From assembly GCA_019454605.1 (NCBI GenBank), contig JACFNZ010000002.1, positions 1-64,000 of the forward strand: a stretch of 64,000 bases of DNA. Reading direction: 5' to 3'. The notes under the pieces were generated by a model. It was not told the origin of the DNA, made no database searches, and was given only the letters and a program-made list of their open reading frames with translations. Shown here one piece after another: positions 1 to 10,407 of the stretch (position 1 is the first letter of the stretch; each line of letters opens with the position of its first letter). Both the position numbers and the translations under genes were made by a program. The DNA is from Candidatus Altimarinota bacterium. GTDB taxonomy: Bacteria > Patescibacteriota > Gracilibacteria > BD1-5 > UBA6164.

Positions 1-719
1 AAAAAAGGTTTATTTGAAACTAAAGCTCAAACTAAACTATTTTCTCATCTGACTATATTTTTATCACAAACAGATATAAAATCAAGATAGTTATACATAG
101 TTAAAAATGGCATATTTACTATATTTTCTCAAGAAGTTTTATTGTCAAATACAAAAAAAATAGTATCTTTATATTTTTTAAATTCATTTTTTATTTCATT
201 AAAAGTTTCTTTGTAACAAAAAACTGAAACCCAAATTTTGTTATAAAATACATCATTTTTATCTTTAAAAAAATCTGTTTTTGAAAGATTTTTTTTATTA
301 TTTATTATAACTCATCAACCATCTGAAAGTAAAGATGGAACAAAATGAGTTATTTTTATATTTTTTGAAGTATAAAAAGTATTGTGAATATTTTTTATAT
401 TTTTATCAAGTGAGAAATATGAAAAATTTATTAAATTTATTTCAAAATCAAATTGGTGTAAAAATTCAAAGTCTATTTTTCTATCAAAAAAGTTAAATAT
501 ATTTTTTGATGGGGGAGTTGTTTTAATATCTTTTAGATTAAATACACTTAATTTATTTATTTTTTTATTTCAACTAAGTTTTAAAAACAAATTTTTATCA
601 TCTATAAAATATCTAATCTCTAAGTTTCTATACTCTTTTAATAATGATTTTGCTAAATTAAAAGAAAATCAAGCATCTCAATAATTATCAATTATTGTTG
701 TGTAAAAATCAATTATCAT
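1..719 (-). CDS. earP: EF-P arginine rhamnosyltransferase EarP (C-terminus beyond window)
   Basis: Transfers rhamnose from dTDP-rhamnose to an arginine of elongation factor P, which helps ribosomes through polyproline stretches. About 239 residues are visible of the 370-380 usual for the family. The N-terminal signature DNYGDAG (residues 11-17) matches the family's DNxGDxG, which carries catalytic Asp residues. A weak match to the central LEYLS...FPGF region follows, and RGENS near residue 225 matches the conserved RGEDS that contacts the nucleotide sugar. Glycines in these motifs are encoded by TGA. The only good ATG is at 719, and the gene diverges from the VanY gene. Family assignment rests on motif recognition and is firm; neither efp nor dTDP-rhamnose genes are in the window. 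Confidence 0.85.
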
Positions 720-789
720 TTTATTTAATTTTATTGAAAATACTATTATTTTTAGTATTATATATAAGATATTTTTATTATCAAATTTT

Positions 790-1509
790 ATGAAATACTA
801 CTTAATATTTTTTATAGTTATAATATGATTTTGTTATAGATATATAGCTTTTTCTCCTCATATTAAACAAAATATAATAATAAAACCAATAATTTTAGAA
901 GAAAAAGAAGATAAAAAAGTAAAAGAAAAAGAGATTTTTGACTTTTACAAAGATGATTTAATTACCAAATTTGTTTCTCCAAATAATTCTTTTAATAATT
1001 TAAAATATATTCCAAGTGATTTAGAAAGCATAGCTTGAGAATTTATTTTTGACTCAAAATGAAATCAAAAACTAAGAAAAGAGGCTTTAGAAAACTTAAA
1101 TAATTTAGCAAAAGATTTTTATTTAGAATTTAACACTAAAATAAAAATTATTTCAGCATATAGAAGTTATGAATATCAAGTTTGAATTAAAAAAAACGGA
1201 TGTAGTGATCTATTTTGTGCTAAAGCTTGATATTCAGAACATCAAACTTGACTTGCTTTTGATATGTTTGAAGCAAGTGATGAAAAAACTTATTTATCAA
1301 ATAAAAATTATAAACTTTATTATAATTGGATGATGGAAAACTCATATAAATATTGATTTATAAATTCATATAGAAAATGAAAAAGTATTGATCTTTATGA
1401 AAAAGAACCTTGGCATTTTAGATATGTATGATTAAAACTTGCAAAAATATTGCAAGACAATAATATGACTTTAATAGAAATATTTTTAAAACAAGAAAAT
1501 GAAAAGTAA
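790..1509 (+). CDS. D-Ala-D-Ala carboxypeptidase, VanY/M15B family
   Basis: A zinc peptidase expected to trim D-alanine from peptidoglycan stem peptides outside the membrane. The protein has 239 residues. Residues 1-22 form a hydrophobic signal anchor. The zinc-binding motif SEHQTGLAFD lies near residues 150-159 and the second metal/catalytic motif EPWHFRYVG near 206-214, both typical of VanY. The basic, Lys/Glu-rich linker at about 35-55 separates the anchor from the domain. The ATG at 790 is the only start that leaves the signal segment intact. The gene overlaps the downstream methyltransferase start by 11 nt, which suggests co-translation. Confidence 0.9.
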
Positions 1510-2179
1510 AAAAGTAAAAAAATGACCTTCAATGAAAATTCAAAAAACTTGATTTCATAGAAAAAAGAAAGTTCAAAGATGAAATTTTGTAATTCAAGAT
1601 GAGTATTTTTTTAAAGCAAAAAAAGACGGGTATAGAGCAAGATCTGTCTATAAATTGCTTGAATTGCAAGATAGATTTGATTTGATAAAAAAAGATTATT
1701 CAGTTATTGATATATGAGCTGCTCCTGGAAGTTTTTTACAAGCTATAAAAAAAATAGTTGCAAATGACAATTTAATAGTTTGAGTTGATATAAAAGATAT
1801 AGTTCCTTTGGGATACAATAATGTAAAAACTATAAATTGTAGTATATTTGATTATGAAAAACTTGATTTAGAACTTGAAAAAATATTACCAAAATGACAT
1901 ATTTTTGATGTAATTACTTCAGATATAGCACCAAATACAACTTGAAGATTTGATGTTGATCAATATGCATCTGTTGAACTAAATATTGAAATATGTAAAT
2001 TTAGTGAAAAATACCTAAAAACTTGATGAAATATGATTTTAAAAGTATTTAAATGAGAAGATTTTAATGAATTAGTAATGGAAGTAAAAAAGAGATTTAA
2101 TGATTTAAAAACCTATAAACCTCTTGCTTGTCGTGATAGTTCTCATGAAGAATATATAGTTTGTTTAGGTAAAAAATAA
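1499..2179 (+). CDS. rlmE: 23S rRNA 2'-O-methyltransferase, RlmE/FtsJ family
   Basis: Methylates the 2'-O of a uridine in the ribosomal A-loop using SAM. The 227-residue protein shows the SAM-binding motif DIGAAPGSFLQ and the four catalytic positions of the family: Lys in GYRARSVYKL, Asp in SDIAPNTTG, Lys in LKVFKGED and Glu in SHEEYIVC. A basic N-terminal tail of about 40 residues precedes the fold. Two starts are possible: ATG 1499 (overlaps the vanY end by 11 nt) or ATG 1532 (216 residues); neither has a Shine-Dalgarno motif. The end lies 33 nt before recX. Confidence 0.88.
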
Positions 2180-2212
2180 ATTTCGACTTGATTTAACTAA
2201 CTGCAAAAAAGT

Positions 2213-3016
2213 ATGTTCACTCCCACTTCAAAACAATTACAAGCTATTAAAAATATAGAAAAGTTTTGCAATATAAATTCACATAGAGATTTTTTTGAGT
2301 CAAGTGAGGAATTTCAAGAATATTTCAAACTACTTTCTAAAAAAGCATCAAAAAAAGCAAAACTACTTTGAGATGTAGAAAGTGGAAAAATCACTTTAAA
2401 AGAGATAAATAAACTAAAAAAAGAGAAATTACAAAAAATATATGCAGATGAAAATACACTTAAAAACTACTGACTCAAATATATAGAAAAATACCATCCA
2501 ACAAAAGCAAAACTACTTGAAAAATTAACTCAAAAAACAAATAATAAAGAAAGTGTAAAAAATGTATTTGAGAGTTTAAAGAGTTATATAGATGAAGTAA
2601 AAATGATTTGATATATGATAGATGATTATAAATCAAAACAAAAAGATATAAATTATATAACTTGAAAACTTTATCAAAAAAAGTTTGATAAACATCTTAT
2701 AATAAAAGAAATTGAAAAACTAAAAAATTTAGAAAGTTATTTAGATAAAGAAAAACTAAAAAAACAAATAATTTCTTTAAAAAGTAAAAATAAACGAGTA
2801 AACTATATCAAACAAACTCTTATAAAAAGGGAAGTAGATAGAGAAATAGTTGAAGAAGTTTTAGAAGAAATATTTTGAAATGATGAAGAACTTGAAAGTA
2901 TAAAGTATGAAGTAGAAAAACTAAAAAATAAATGATTTTCAAAAGAAAAAATTTTGAAAAAAATGATATTAAAATGATTTAAGTATAGTGATGTGAGAGA
3001 TATGATGAGTAAATAG
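2213..3016 (+). CDS. recX: RecX family regulatory protein
   Basis: RecX proteins are all-helical modulators of RecA filaments. This 267-residue protein is Lys/Glu-rich and contains three-helix repeats of the RecX pattern, for example YGLKYIEKYHPTKAKLLEKL near residues 88-107, then a second repeat around 'MIGYMIDDYKSK', where RecX has a conserved Asp-Asp, and a C-terminal repeat ending 'GFKYSDVRDMM'. It is longer than typical RecX because of an N-terminal helical extension of about 80 residues. recA is not in the window. The stop is TAG, and no terminator is visible before the toxin-antitoxin pair that follows. Confidence 0.7.
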
Positions 3017-3076
3017 ATTTATTTGATATTTTATAGTATATTTGTATAATTATAATATATTTTAACTTATTTAAAA

Positions 3077-3325
3077 ATGACACTTCAATCATATATTTCA
3101 GATAAAAAGTATATTTGTTGGTATGTATCAGATATTGAAAAACTCTCTGATGATGCTATTATTGAGTGAATTATAAAATATGGGACTTGGGAGGATTTAA
3201 AATATGTTATAAGCACAAAAAAAGATATTTTTAAAAATTATATAAAAAATTTATGAGATAAAAAAAGAATAAATTTATCAAAAAAAGAATTAAACTTTAT
3301 AACTAAATTAAACGAAAATGTATAA
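3077..3325 (+). CDS. DUF6922-like antitoxin partner of AbiEii toxin
   Basis: A small protein of 82 residues that resembles the DUF6922 family commonly encoded directly upstream of AbiEii nucleotidyltransferase toxins: a Trp/Asp start segment (CWYVSDIEKL), a central 'IIKYGTWEDLKYVI' and a C-terminal 'LSKKELNFITKL' tail. Its TAA stop lies inside the first codons of the following toxin gene (8-nt overlap), the layout expected for a translationally coupled antitoxin-toxin pair. Assignment is by pattern and context; the exact mechanism is unknown. Confidence 0.6.
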
Positions 3326-3935
3326 AGAGATTTTAGATCAAAATCAACTAAAATTACTTGATTTGATAAAGATATTTCAAAAAGATTTTTATCTTGTTTG
3401 ATGAACAGCAATAGCTTTATATATGTGACATAGAAAAAGTATAGATTTTGATTTATTTTCAAAAAAAGAGCTTAAAATAAACTCTATTATGAATACCATC
3501 ATAAAATTATGATATAAAATAGAATATACTCTTGTGAGCAATAAAGATGAGTTAACAATTATTATATTGTGAGTAAAAATCACATTTTTATATTATCCGT
3601 TTGAAATAGAAGCAAAAAAATATATTTTACCAGATATTATAAAATCACCAAATTTACTTACTTTAGCTAGTATGAAAGCATATGCTATTTGAAGAAGAAG
3701 TAAATGGAAAGATTATGTTGATATATATTTTTTAATTCAAAATTGATATACTATTTGAGATATATCTAAAAAAGCAAAAGATATATTTTGATGAGCATTT
3801 GAAGAAAAACTTTTTAGAGAACAACTTTGTTATTTTGATGATATTGATTATAGTGAAGAAGTTATTTATATTTGAGAAAATATAGATAATAAAATCATAG
3901 AAAAATATCTTTGTGATAAAGCAGTATTGATTTAG
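3318..3935 (+). CDS. AbiEii/AbiGii-type nucleotidyltransferase toxin
   Basis: A 205-residue protein with the nucleotidyltransferase-fold signature LVGGTAIALYMGHRKSIDFDLF (about residues 26-47); GG and DFD are the nucleotide/metal-binding elements of the AbiEii (DUF1814) family. A later 'KDYVDIYFLI' helix is also characteristic. Members transfer nucleotides onto RNA such as tRNA ends or act in abortive phage defence; the substrate here is unknown. It overlaps the upstream small antitoxin by 8 nt. Stop TAG. Length fits the family. Confidence 0.8.
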
Positions 3936-3945
3936 TAAAATAGTT

Positions 3946-5127
3946 ATGAAAAAAATAAATATAATCCAATTTCTTCCATATTTTCCACCACATAAATGAT
4001 GACTTGAAACAGTTGCTGAAGAGTTTTCAAAATATTATGTGGCGGGAGATTATTGAAATATTATAAATATCACTTTTGATATATGACAAGAAATAGAAAA
4101 AGTCAGTGAAAATGATTTAATAAAATACAAGTGAGAAGTTATTTGATATAATAAAGATTGATATAAGGTGTATTTACTCCCAAGTTTTGATATAATTCCA
4201 AACTTTCCATTTCCTAAATTTTGGAGTAAAACTTTTTGGAGAGTTTTAAAAGAAATTAAACCCCTCCTAACCTCCCCTTATCAAGGGAGAAAAGTTGTAG
4301 TTCAAACACATACAAGGTTTTTCTTGTCTTCATTTTTATGATGATTATTTGCTAAGAGAAATAAATTAAAATGGGTTCATATAGAGCATGGAAGTGATTA
4401 TGTGAAACTTTGAAGTAAATTAAAATCATTTATTTCATATATGTATGATAAAACTATTTGAGTTTGGATTTTTAAAAAGTGTGATAGTATAGTTGCTATC
4501 TCAAATGCTTGTAAGGATTTTATACAAAAAAAGTTTGTAAAGAGAGATGTTTGAGTGATTTATAATTGAATAAATTTTAAACCTTGAAATAAAAAAGAAA
4601 ACATAAATTATATAAAAATATGATTTGTTTGAAGATTAGTAACTCTTAAATGAGTTGATTTACTTATAAAATCTTTTTTAAATTTAGAAAAAAAATATCA
4701 AAATATTAAACTTGAAATACTTTGAGATGGAGAAGAAAGAGAGTTTTTAGAAAAACTTTCAAATAATCATAAAAATATAGAATTTTTATGATTCAGAGAT
4801 AGAGAATTTATTGCTAAAGAATTTTTACCTAGTATTGATATTTTAGTAAATCCAAGTTTTATGGAATGACTTCCTACAACTGTACTTGAATGACTTTTAT
4901 TAAAATGTGTTATTGTTGCAACTGATGTTTGATGAACAAAAGAGATATCAAATCTTGATGATTTAATACTTGTAAAATCTTTAGATATTTTAGATTTAGA
5001 AAAATGAATTGAAAAAGCTTTATTAAATTATAAAAAATTATCTTGAATTTCATACAATCATATAAAAAATAATTTTGATTGGAATGAGAATATAAAAAAA
5101 TATTTTAGTTTGTATAATGAAGTATAG
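3946..5127 (+). CDS. GT4 family glycosyltransferase
   Basis: First gene of the polysaccharide cluster. The 393-residue protein has the GT-B layout of family GT4: N-terminal acceptor domain beginning 'IIQFLPYFPPHKGGLETV', a linker, and a donor domain with 'GFVGRLVTLKGVDLLI' and the E-x7-E motif in FMEGLPTTVLEG near residues 304-315. It probably adds a sugar to a growing glycan at the inner face of the membrane. A GC-rich palindromic insert at 4261-4295 encodes residues 'PLLTSPYQGR' without breaking the frame. The stop TAG is directly followed by the ATG of the next glycosyltransferase. Confidence 0.88.
4261..4295. repeat. GC-rich palindromic insert inside a glycosyltransferase gene
   Basis: A run that stands out from the A+T-rich surroundings. 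Its core, CTCCCC-TTATCAA-GGGAG, can fold back on itself, and in frame it encodes PLLTSPYQGR. Peptides of this kind come from a short palindromic DNA repeat seen scattered in genes of many unrelated bacteria. It lies between the GT-B N-terminal strands, where an extra loop would be tolerated. No second copy was seen in this window. Confidence 0.55.
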
Positions 5128-6222
5128 ATGAAGAAGAAAATATTAGTTTTTAATTTAACACCAAGATGATGAATGCTCCACTATTCATCTCAATTTTGTA
5201 ATGAATTATCAAAATATGCTGATTTAAAAGTTGCAATAGCTGATTATTATAAAGAGAAGTTATATAATAGTAATATTAATTTTATTAAAATAAAAACTAA
5301 CCCAAATTTAAAGAGTTTTATTTTTGATACTCTATCATTTTGGAGACATATAATTTTGATATATAAAGTATTAAAATTTAAACCAGATATAATCCACTTT
5401 ATAGATAATCATCCATGGTATTTATTTTATGCAAGAATATTTAAATTTTTAAAAATTACTATTTATACTACTCAGCATGACCCTACTTTACATAGTTGAG
5501 AAAATACAAATTTACTATGAAAAATCGCAACTAAAGTAAATACATTATTAAGAAAAAACTCAAAAAAAATTTTTGTTCATTGAGATAAACTTAAAAATGA
5601 AGTTATAAAAAAATATTGAATTTCAGATAGTAAAGTTATATCTATTGTACATGGAAATTATAATTTTTTAAAAGATCTTTTTTATAAATGATGAAAAGTT
5701 CAAAATAATACATTTTTATTTTTTTGAAGAATAGTTGATTATAAATGATTAGATATATTACTTGAAAGTTTGAGATTTGTAAAAAAAGAAATCAATGATT
5801 TTAAATTAATTATTGCATGATTTTGAGATTTAAGTAAATATAAAGAAAAACTAGATGGGTTTCAAGAAAATATAGAAATTTATAATTTTGATATACTTGA
5901 TAATGATATTTACAAATATTTTGAAAAATCAGAATTTGTAGTTTTGCCCTATAAAGATGCTACTTGAAGTTGAGTTATTCCAGTTGCTTATGCTTTTTCT
6001 AAACCAGTAATAATAACAAATGTATGAGAATTAACAAAAGTTGTTGAAAATAATATAACTTGATTAGTAATTGAGAAAAATGATATTGCAAAATTAGCTG
6101 AAAGTATTATATTTATGCTTGAAAATAAAGAAAAAACTGTTAATATGTGAAAAAAATGAAGAAAACTTAGTGATAATGAATTATGATGGGAGTGAGTAGT
6201 AAAGAAAGTTTATTGATTTTAA
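5128..6222 (+). CDS. GT4 family glycosyltransferase
   Basis: A 364-residue GT-B enzyme. The N-terminal 'NLTPRGGMLHYSSQF' is the glycine-rich loop of GT4 enzymes (both glycines TGA). The donor half has 'LFFGRIVDYKGLDILLES' and 'PYKDATGSGVIPVAYAFSKPVI', where the usual E-x7-E is replaced by a Thr/Gly/Ser-rich loop, as in several GT4 subfamilies. The start abuts the upstream stop, so the two glycosyltransferases are certainly co-transcribed. Sugar and acceptor cannot be told from sequence. Confidence 0.85.
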
Positions 6223-6239
6223 TTTTAAAAAAAATAAAA

Positions 6240-6896
6240 ATGTATACTTTATATACAACAATGCTTATAAATTTAAAAAAATCAGAAGATGAACTTTGGG
6301 AGCAAATATGAAACATAAGAACTGATATAAGAAAAGCTATAAAAAATTGAGTAGAAATAATTATAAATCCAAGTGATGAAGATATAAAACAATCATATCA
6401 TTTGTATTTAAAAATGATGAAAAAGAAATATCTTCCTGTTTTAAAAGATTATAAACTTTGAAATTTTGAGAAACAGAAAATTATAGTATGAAAATATGAT
6501 TGAAAAGTTATTTCTTATATACAATTTCAATTATTTTCAAAAACAGATATTTTATGAAAAACAAAAATATGTGCTTTAGAAACAATTGCAAGTGACGATG
6601 AATATAAAAATTTGTCATGAAATACATTACTTTATTGGTAATGAATAAAATATATGAAATCTTTATGATTTGAATATTTAAATTTCAATTGAGTGGATTA
6701 TCAATATTGATGATTGGATTTTAATTCTTTAGCTCACTTTAAAAGAAAATGGAATGGAATTGAGATACAAGCTATATCTAAAAAATCATTGTTTTGATAT
6801 ATTTATTGGAGATGGCTTAGAAAATTTAATTTTATAAAGAAAATAGTTTATTTTTTACTTGTAAATTTATTTAAAAATATATATTTAAAATATTAA
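6240..6896 (+). pseudogene. FemAB-like aminoacyltransferase interrupted by in-frame TAA
   Basis: Read through one stop, this encodes about 218 residues of the FemAB/GNAT peptidoglycan-bridge type: 'LWEQIGNIRTDIRKAIKNGV' at the start, a central 'ALETIASDDEYKNLSGNTLLYW', then 'GIKYMKSLGFEYLNFNGVDYQYGGLDF', which is the family's C-terminal strand with the 'yDFgG'-like motif. A TAA at 6639-6641 separates the two halves in the same frame, most simply a GAA (Glu) to TAA change. Without readthrough the product is 133 residues and lacks the second half of the fold; an ATG at 6653 could restart it. It may be a pseudogene, a sequencing error or a very recent nonsense mutation. Confidence 0.65.
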
Positions 6897-6897
6897 T

Positions 6898-7443
6898 ATG
6901 GATATAATTATTTGAAATATATTCAAAATATTAACTTTATATAAAGTTTTATTCTTGAAATTAATATGAGTACAAATTTGATTATTTTCTAAATCTATTA
7001 TTTGGCATATTCCAAAAATAAGATATGCAAAAATGATAAAAATTTGAAATAATTTTCAGATTTGAAAGTATTGTAGGATGACTTGAAATATAGAAATATG
7101 AAATAATGTTTTTATAAATGAATTTGGTAGTATAAATGCTTGAATCTCTGAAGATAGTAAGATAACTATATGAGATAATGTAATGTTTTGACCTTGAGTT
7201 TTTTTACAATCTTGAGATCATTCATTCAAAAAATGAGAAATTTATATGTTTTCTAATGAATGAAAATCTCTGCCAATAATTATTTGAAATAATGTTTGGG
7301 TATGAGCTAGAACAATAGTTTTGAAATGAGTAACTATTTGAGATAATAGTGTAATATGAGCAGGAAGTGTAGTAACAAAAGATATTCCAAGCTGAGTTGT
7401 TGCTGTATGAAATCCAGCTAAAGTAATAAAAGAAATAGTTTAA
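6898..7443 (+). CDS. Hexapeptide-repeat (left-handed beta-helix) acyltransferase
   Basis: A 181-residue O-acetyltransferase of the maltose/galactoside/WbbJ type. Hexapeptide repeats begin at 'IKIGNNFQIG' (about residue 45), continue through 'IEIGNNVFIN' and 'ITIGDNVMFG', and close with '[38 protein letters not shown]', ending in the usual NPAK tail. The catalytic His is in 'QSGDHSFK'. It probably acetylates a sugar of the surface glycan. It follows the broken FemAB-like gene by 1 nt. Confidence 0.9.
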
Positions 7444-7456
7444 AATTTAAAAAAAA

Positions 7457-8200
7457 ATGAATAAAATAATAAATATATTTAAAAGATTGTGATTTGAAAA
7501 AATTAATTGAATTGATAAAAGTAATTTATCCAATTATGATTCAGATATTGTATCTGAATCATATTCTAATAAATTTTATTTAAAAGATAAAGAAGATTTA
7601 TTTTTTTTAAATAAATCTAAAAATTTAAAAATACTTGATATATGATGTTGATGATGAAGAACAACTTTTTCTTTATATAATTTATGATTTAATAATATAA
7701 TTGCTTGAGATTATTCTAATCGAATGATAGAAAAAGCAAAAAATAATTCACTAGAATTGAAGATTGAAGAAAATCTATTTTATGTAATTGATGCTACTAA
7801 TTTAGAAACTTTTAAAGATGATATTTTTGATATAGTTTTTTTCTCTTATAATTGAATAGATTACATTCCTTCTATTGAATATAGATTAAAAGCATTTAAA
7901 GAAATAAATAGAGTATTAAAAAAATGAGGGTCTTTTTTTTATAGTTTTCATAATACTTATTGGTTTTCTGTCTATAGATTAATTAATTTAATCAGAACAT
8001 TTATTAATGGTTATTTATTTTCTTGATATGAAATAGAGAAAAATGAATGATGATTTTTATTTACAAAATATTCCTCTTTTTTTAAGGAAAAAAAATATTT
8101 AAATAATATTTGATTTGAATTAAATAATTTTTGAAAATATAATTCAAAAAAAGATTTTATACTTAATTATATGTTATATATAGAAGCCTTTAAAAAGTAA
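7457..8200 (+). CDS. Class I SAM-dependent methyltransferase
   Basis: The 247-residue protein has the SAM-binding motif LDIGCGGGRTTFSL near residues 60-73 (four TGA glycines), motif II 'NIIAGDYSNRMIEKAK', acidic loop 'DATNLETFKDDIFDIVFFSYNGIDYIP' and post-III 'FKEINRVLKKGGSFFYS'. This is the Methyltransf_11/25 pattern. Within a polysaccharide cluster it may methylate a sugar or a lipid carrier; the substrate is unknown. Start at ATG 7457 after an A8 run, no Shine-Dalgarno. Confidence 0.85.
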
Positions 8201-8253
8201 ATATTTTTTTTGTAAATAATAATTTAGTTTCTATTTATATTAAAATATTAAAA

Positions 8254-9300
8254 ATGAATAAAAAATTTATATCAATTATTTGGTGATATCACAAGCAAAT
8301 ATTTTCTTTTGATAAAAAACAAAACTATCATATGCTTCCTATCGAAGCTATGCAAGAAGAATGATTTGAGTGTGAAATTTTCGCTATTGATTCACAAGTA
8401 AAAATAGAAGATGATCCTAATTTTATTGCCGGAACTAAAGTTATTTATTATAAATGATTTTTGGATTATTTAATTTATTTATTTAAAAATAGAAATGCTA
8501 TTATTTATAGTAATAGCTTAACTATAAAAACACTTTTAGTTTGAATTATCTGAAAGAAAACTGTTTTTATGGCACATGACCAAGTTTTTCCATTAGAAAA
8601 TAAAAAAATCAAACAATTAATAGTAAAATTTTTTTATAGATTTTTTTCTTTCATAAGAGTTATTAATAAATGAGAATCAGAGCTATTAAATAAATTAAAT
8701 ATAAATAATAAAATTTTACCTTTATCTATATCTGATAATTTTTTAAATACTGATTTTATAAATAGAAGATGATGAATTTTTATATGAAATCTATATGCAG
8801 ATAAAAACCCTGAATTTCTTATAATAGTTATGAAAGAAATAATTAAAAAATATCCAGATTTTATTCTCAAAATAGCTTGAGAAGATAGATATAATAAAAA
8901 TTGACTTAAATTTTCTGACATAATAAATAATGAATGATTAAGTAAAAATATACTAATTTTATGATTTATTCCACATAATAGATTAAAAAATTTATTATCT
9001 GAATCTTTAATATATATAAATACTTCTATTTCAGAGTGACAATGTTTAGCAGTTTATGAAGCTTCGTTATCGGGTTGTATTTTATGTTTACAAAATATAT
9101 TAAGTTTTCCATCAGTTTTATGAAAAAATGCATTATATCACAGTATTGAAGATGAACTTATAAAAAATATTGATACTATTTTAAAATGAAATTTTGATTA
9201 TATAAATATTAACAAAGAAAATCAAAAAATGATTTTAGAAAAATATAATTATGATTATATTAAAAGTGAAACTAAGAAAATGTTTTTACAATTAAATTAA
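8254..9300 (+). CDS. GT4 family glycosyltransferase
   Basis: A 348-residue GT-B enzyme. N-terminal half: 'FISIIWGYHKQIFSFDKKQNYHMLPIEAM'-type loop and 'FMAHDQVFPL'. Donor half: 'IFIGNLYADKNPEFLIIVMKEI', 'ILILGFIPHNRLKNLLSES' and the E-x7-E motif in ISEGQCLAVYEASLSGC. Placed after the methyltransferase with 53 nt between them, 5 nt before the next glycosyltransferase. Donor and acceptor are unknown. Confidence 0.83.
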
Positions 9301-9305
9301 AATAA

Positions 9306-10406
9306 ATGAAAATAGCAATGTTTGCACAATGCATGTATTCCCCTTGGATTGAATGAATAAAGAATAACTCACTTTTATTATCAAAGGAATTATCACAAAA
9401 AATTGATTTAGAAATTATTTCACATAAACCAAAGATAATACAAGAAGATAAGAATATTGTATGATTAAAAATAAATTACTTACTGAAATTATCAGATAAT
9501 AAAATTTTTCAGTTATTTTATTTTATAATTTGAGCAATAAACTCATTATTATTTATTTATAAAAAAAATATAAAAATCATTTCCTTTCAATATCTTGAAA
9601 CTTCTTTTATATTACCAATTATTTTTATTTCATTATTTAAATGGAATACAAAATTTATATTAACAATATATTCAACAGATGAAGTTTCAATTTGATATAA
9701 AAAAATTATATTAAAATTATTTAAATTTAAATTTAAAAAAATAGTTATAATTTCTCAATATTTAAGAACCTTTTTATTAGAACTTTGATATAAAAATGAA
9801 AATATTATATATATTCCACTTTCTTATGATAAAAATAGATATTTAAAATTAGCTCCTTTTGAAAAAAAAGATAAAAAAACTATTTTATTTTCAGCTTGAA
9901 TTATAAAAAAATCTTGAAGTTTTTTTATGGTTGATTTAGCTTCTATAATGCCTGAATATAAATTTATTTTTGCATTAAGAAAATTTAATAAAAAAAGTGA
10001 AAATGAACTTGAGTTATTAGAAAAATATATAGAAGAAAAATGAGTTAGAAACATAGAAATAAAAAGAAATATAGAAAAAATGGAAGATTTACTTTGAGAG
10101 GTTTGAGCTTTAATTTTACCATTACAAGATATAAATATAAAAATGCTTATACCTTTAGCTCTTCTTGAAGCAATGGCAAGATGAACAATTTGCTTTGTTT
10201 CAGATTTACCAAATTTAAAATTATTAGTTTCTAATAATAAAAATGCTATAATTTTTAAAAAAGATGATTTATTTGATTTAAAAAATAAAATAGATAAATC
10301 CATAAATAATGAACAAATTTCTATAGAAGCTTATAATTTTTGAAGGAGTTTCTCAGATTATAAAGAGATATGAGAAAAATATTTTAATTTATTAAAAAAT
10401 ATATAA
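9306..10406 (+). CDS. GT4-like glycosyltransferase
   Basis: A 366-residue protein with a GT-B outline: N-terminal 'FAQCMYSPWIEGIKNNSLLLSKEL', central 'VIISQYLRTFLLELGYKNENIIYIPLSYD' at the domain linker and donor-domain 'ILFSAGIIKKSGSFFMVDLASIMPEYKFIFA' followed by 'LLEAMARGTICFVSDLPNLKLLV'. The first Glu of the E-x7-E motif is missing, so the catalytic details may differ from its neighbours. It abuts the kinase-like gene with 1 nt between stop and start. Confidence 0.75.
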
Positions 10407-10407
10407 T

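Noticed and set aside
9824-10303. Minus-strand 159-residue open frame rich in Ser/Phe
   Set aside because: Antisense of a glycosyltransferase; composition is that of a shadow frame.
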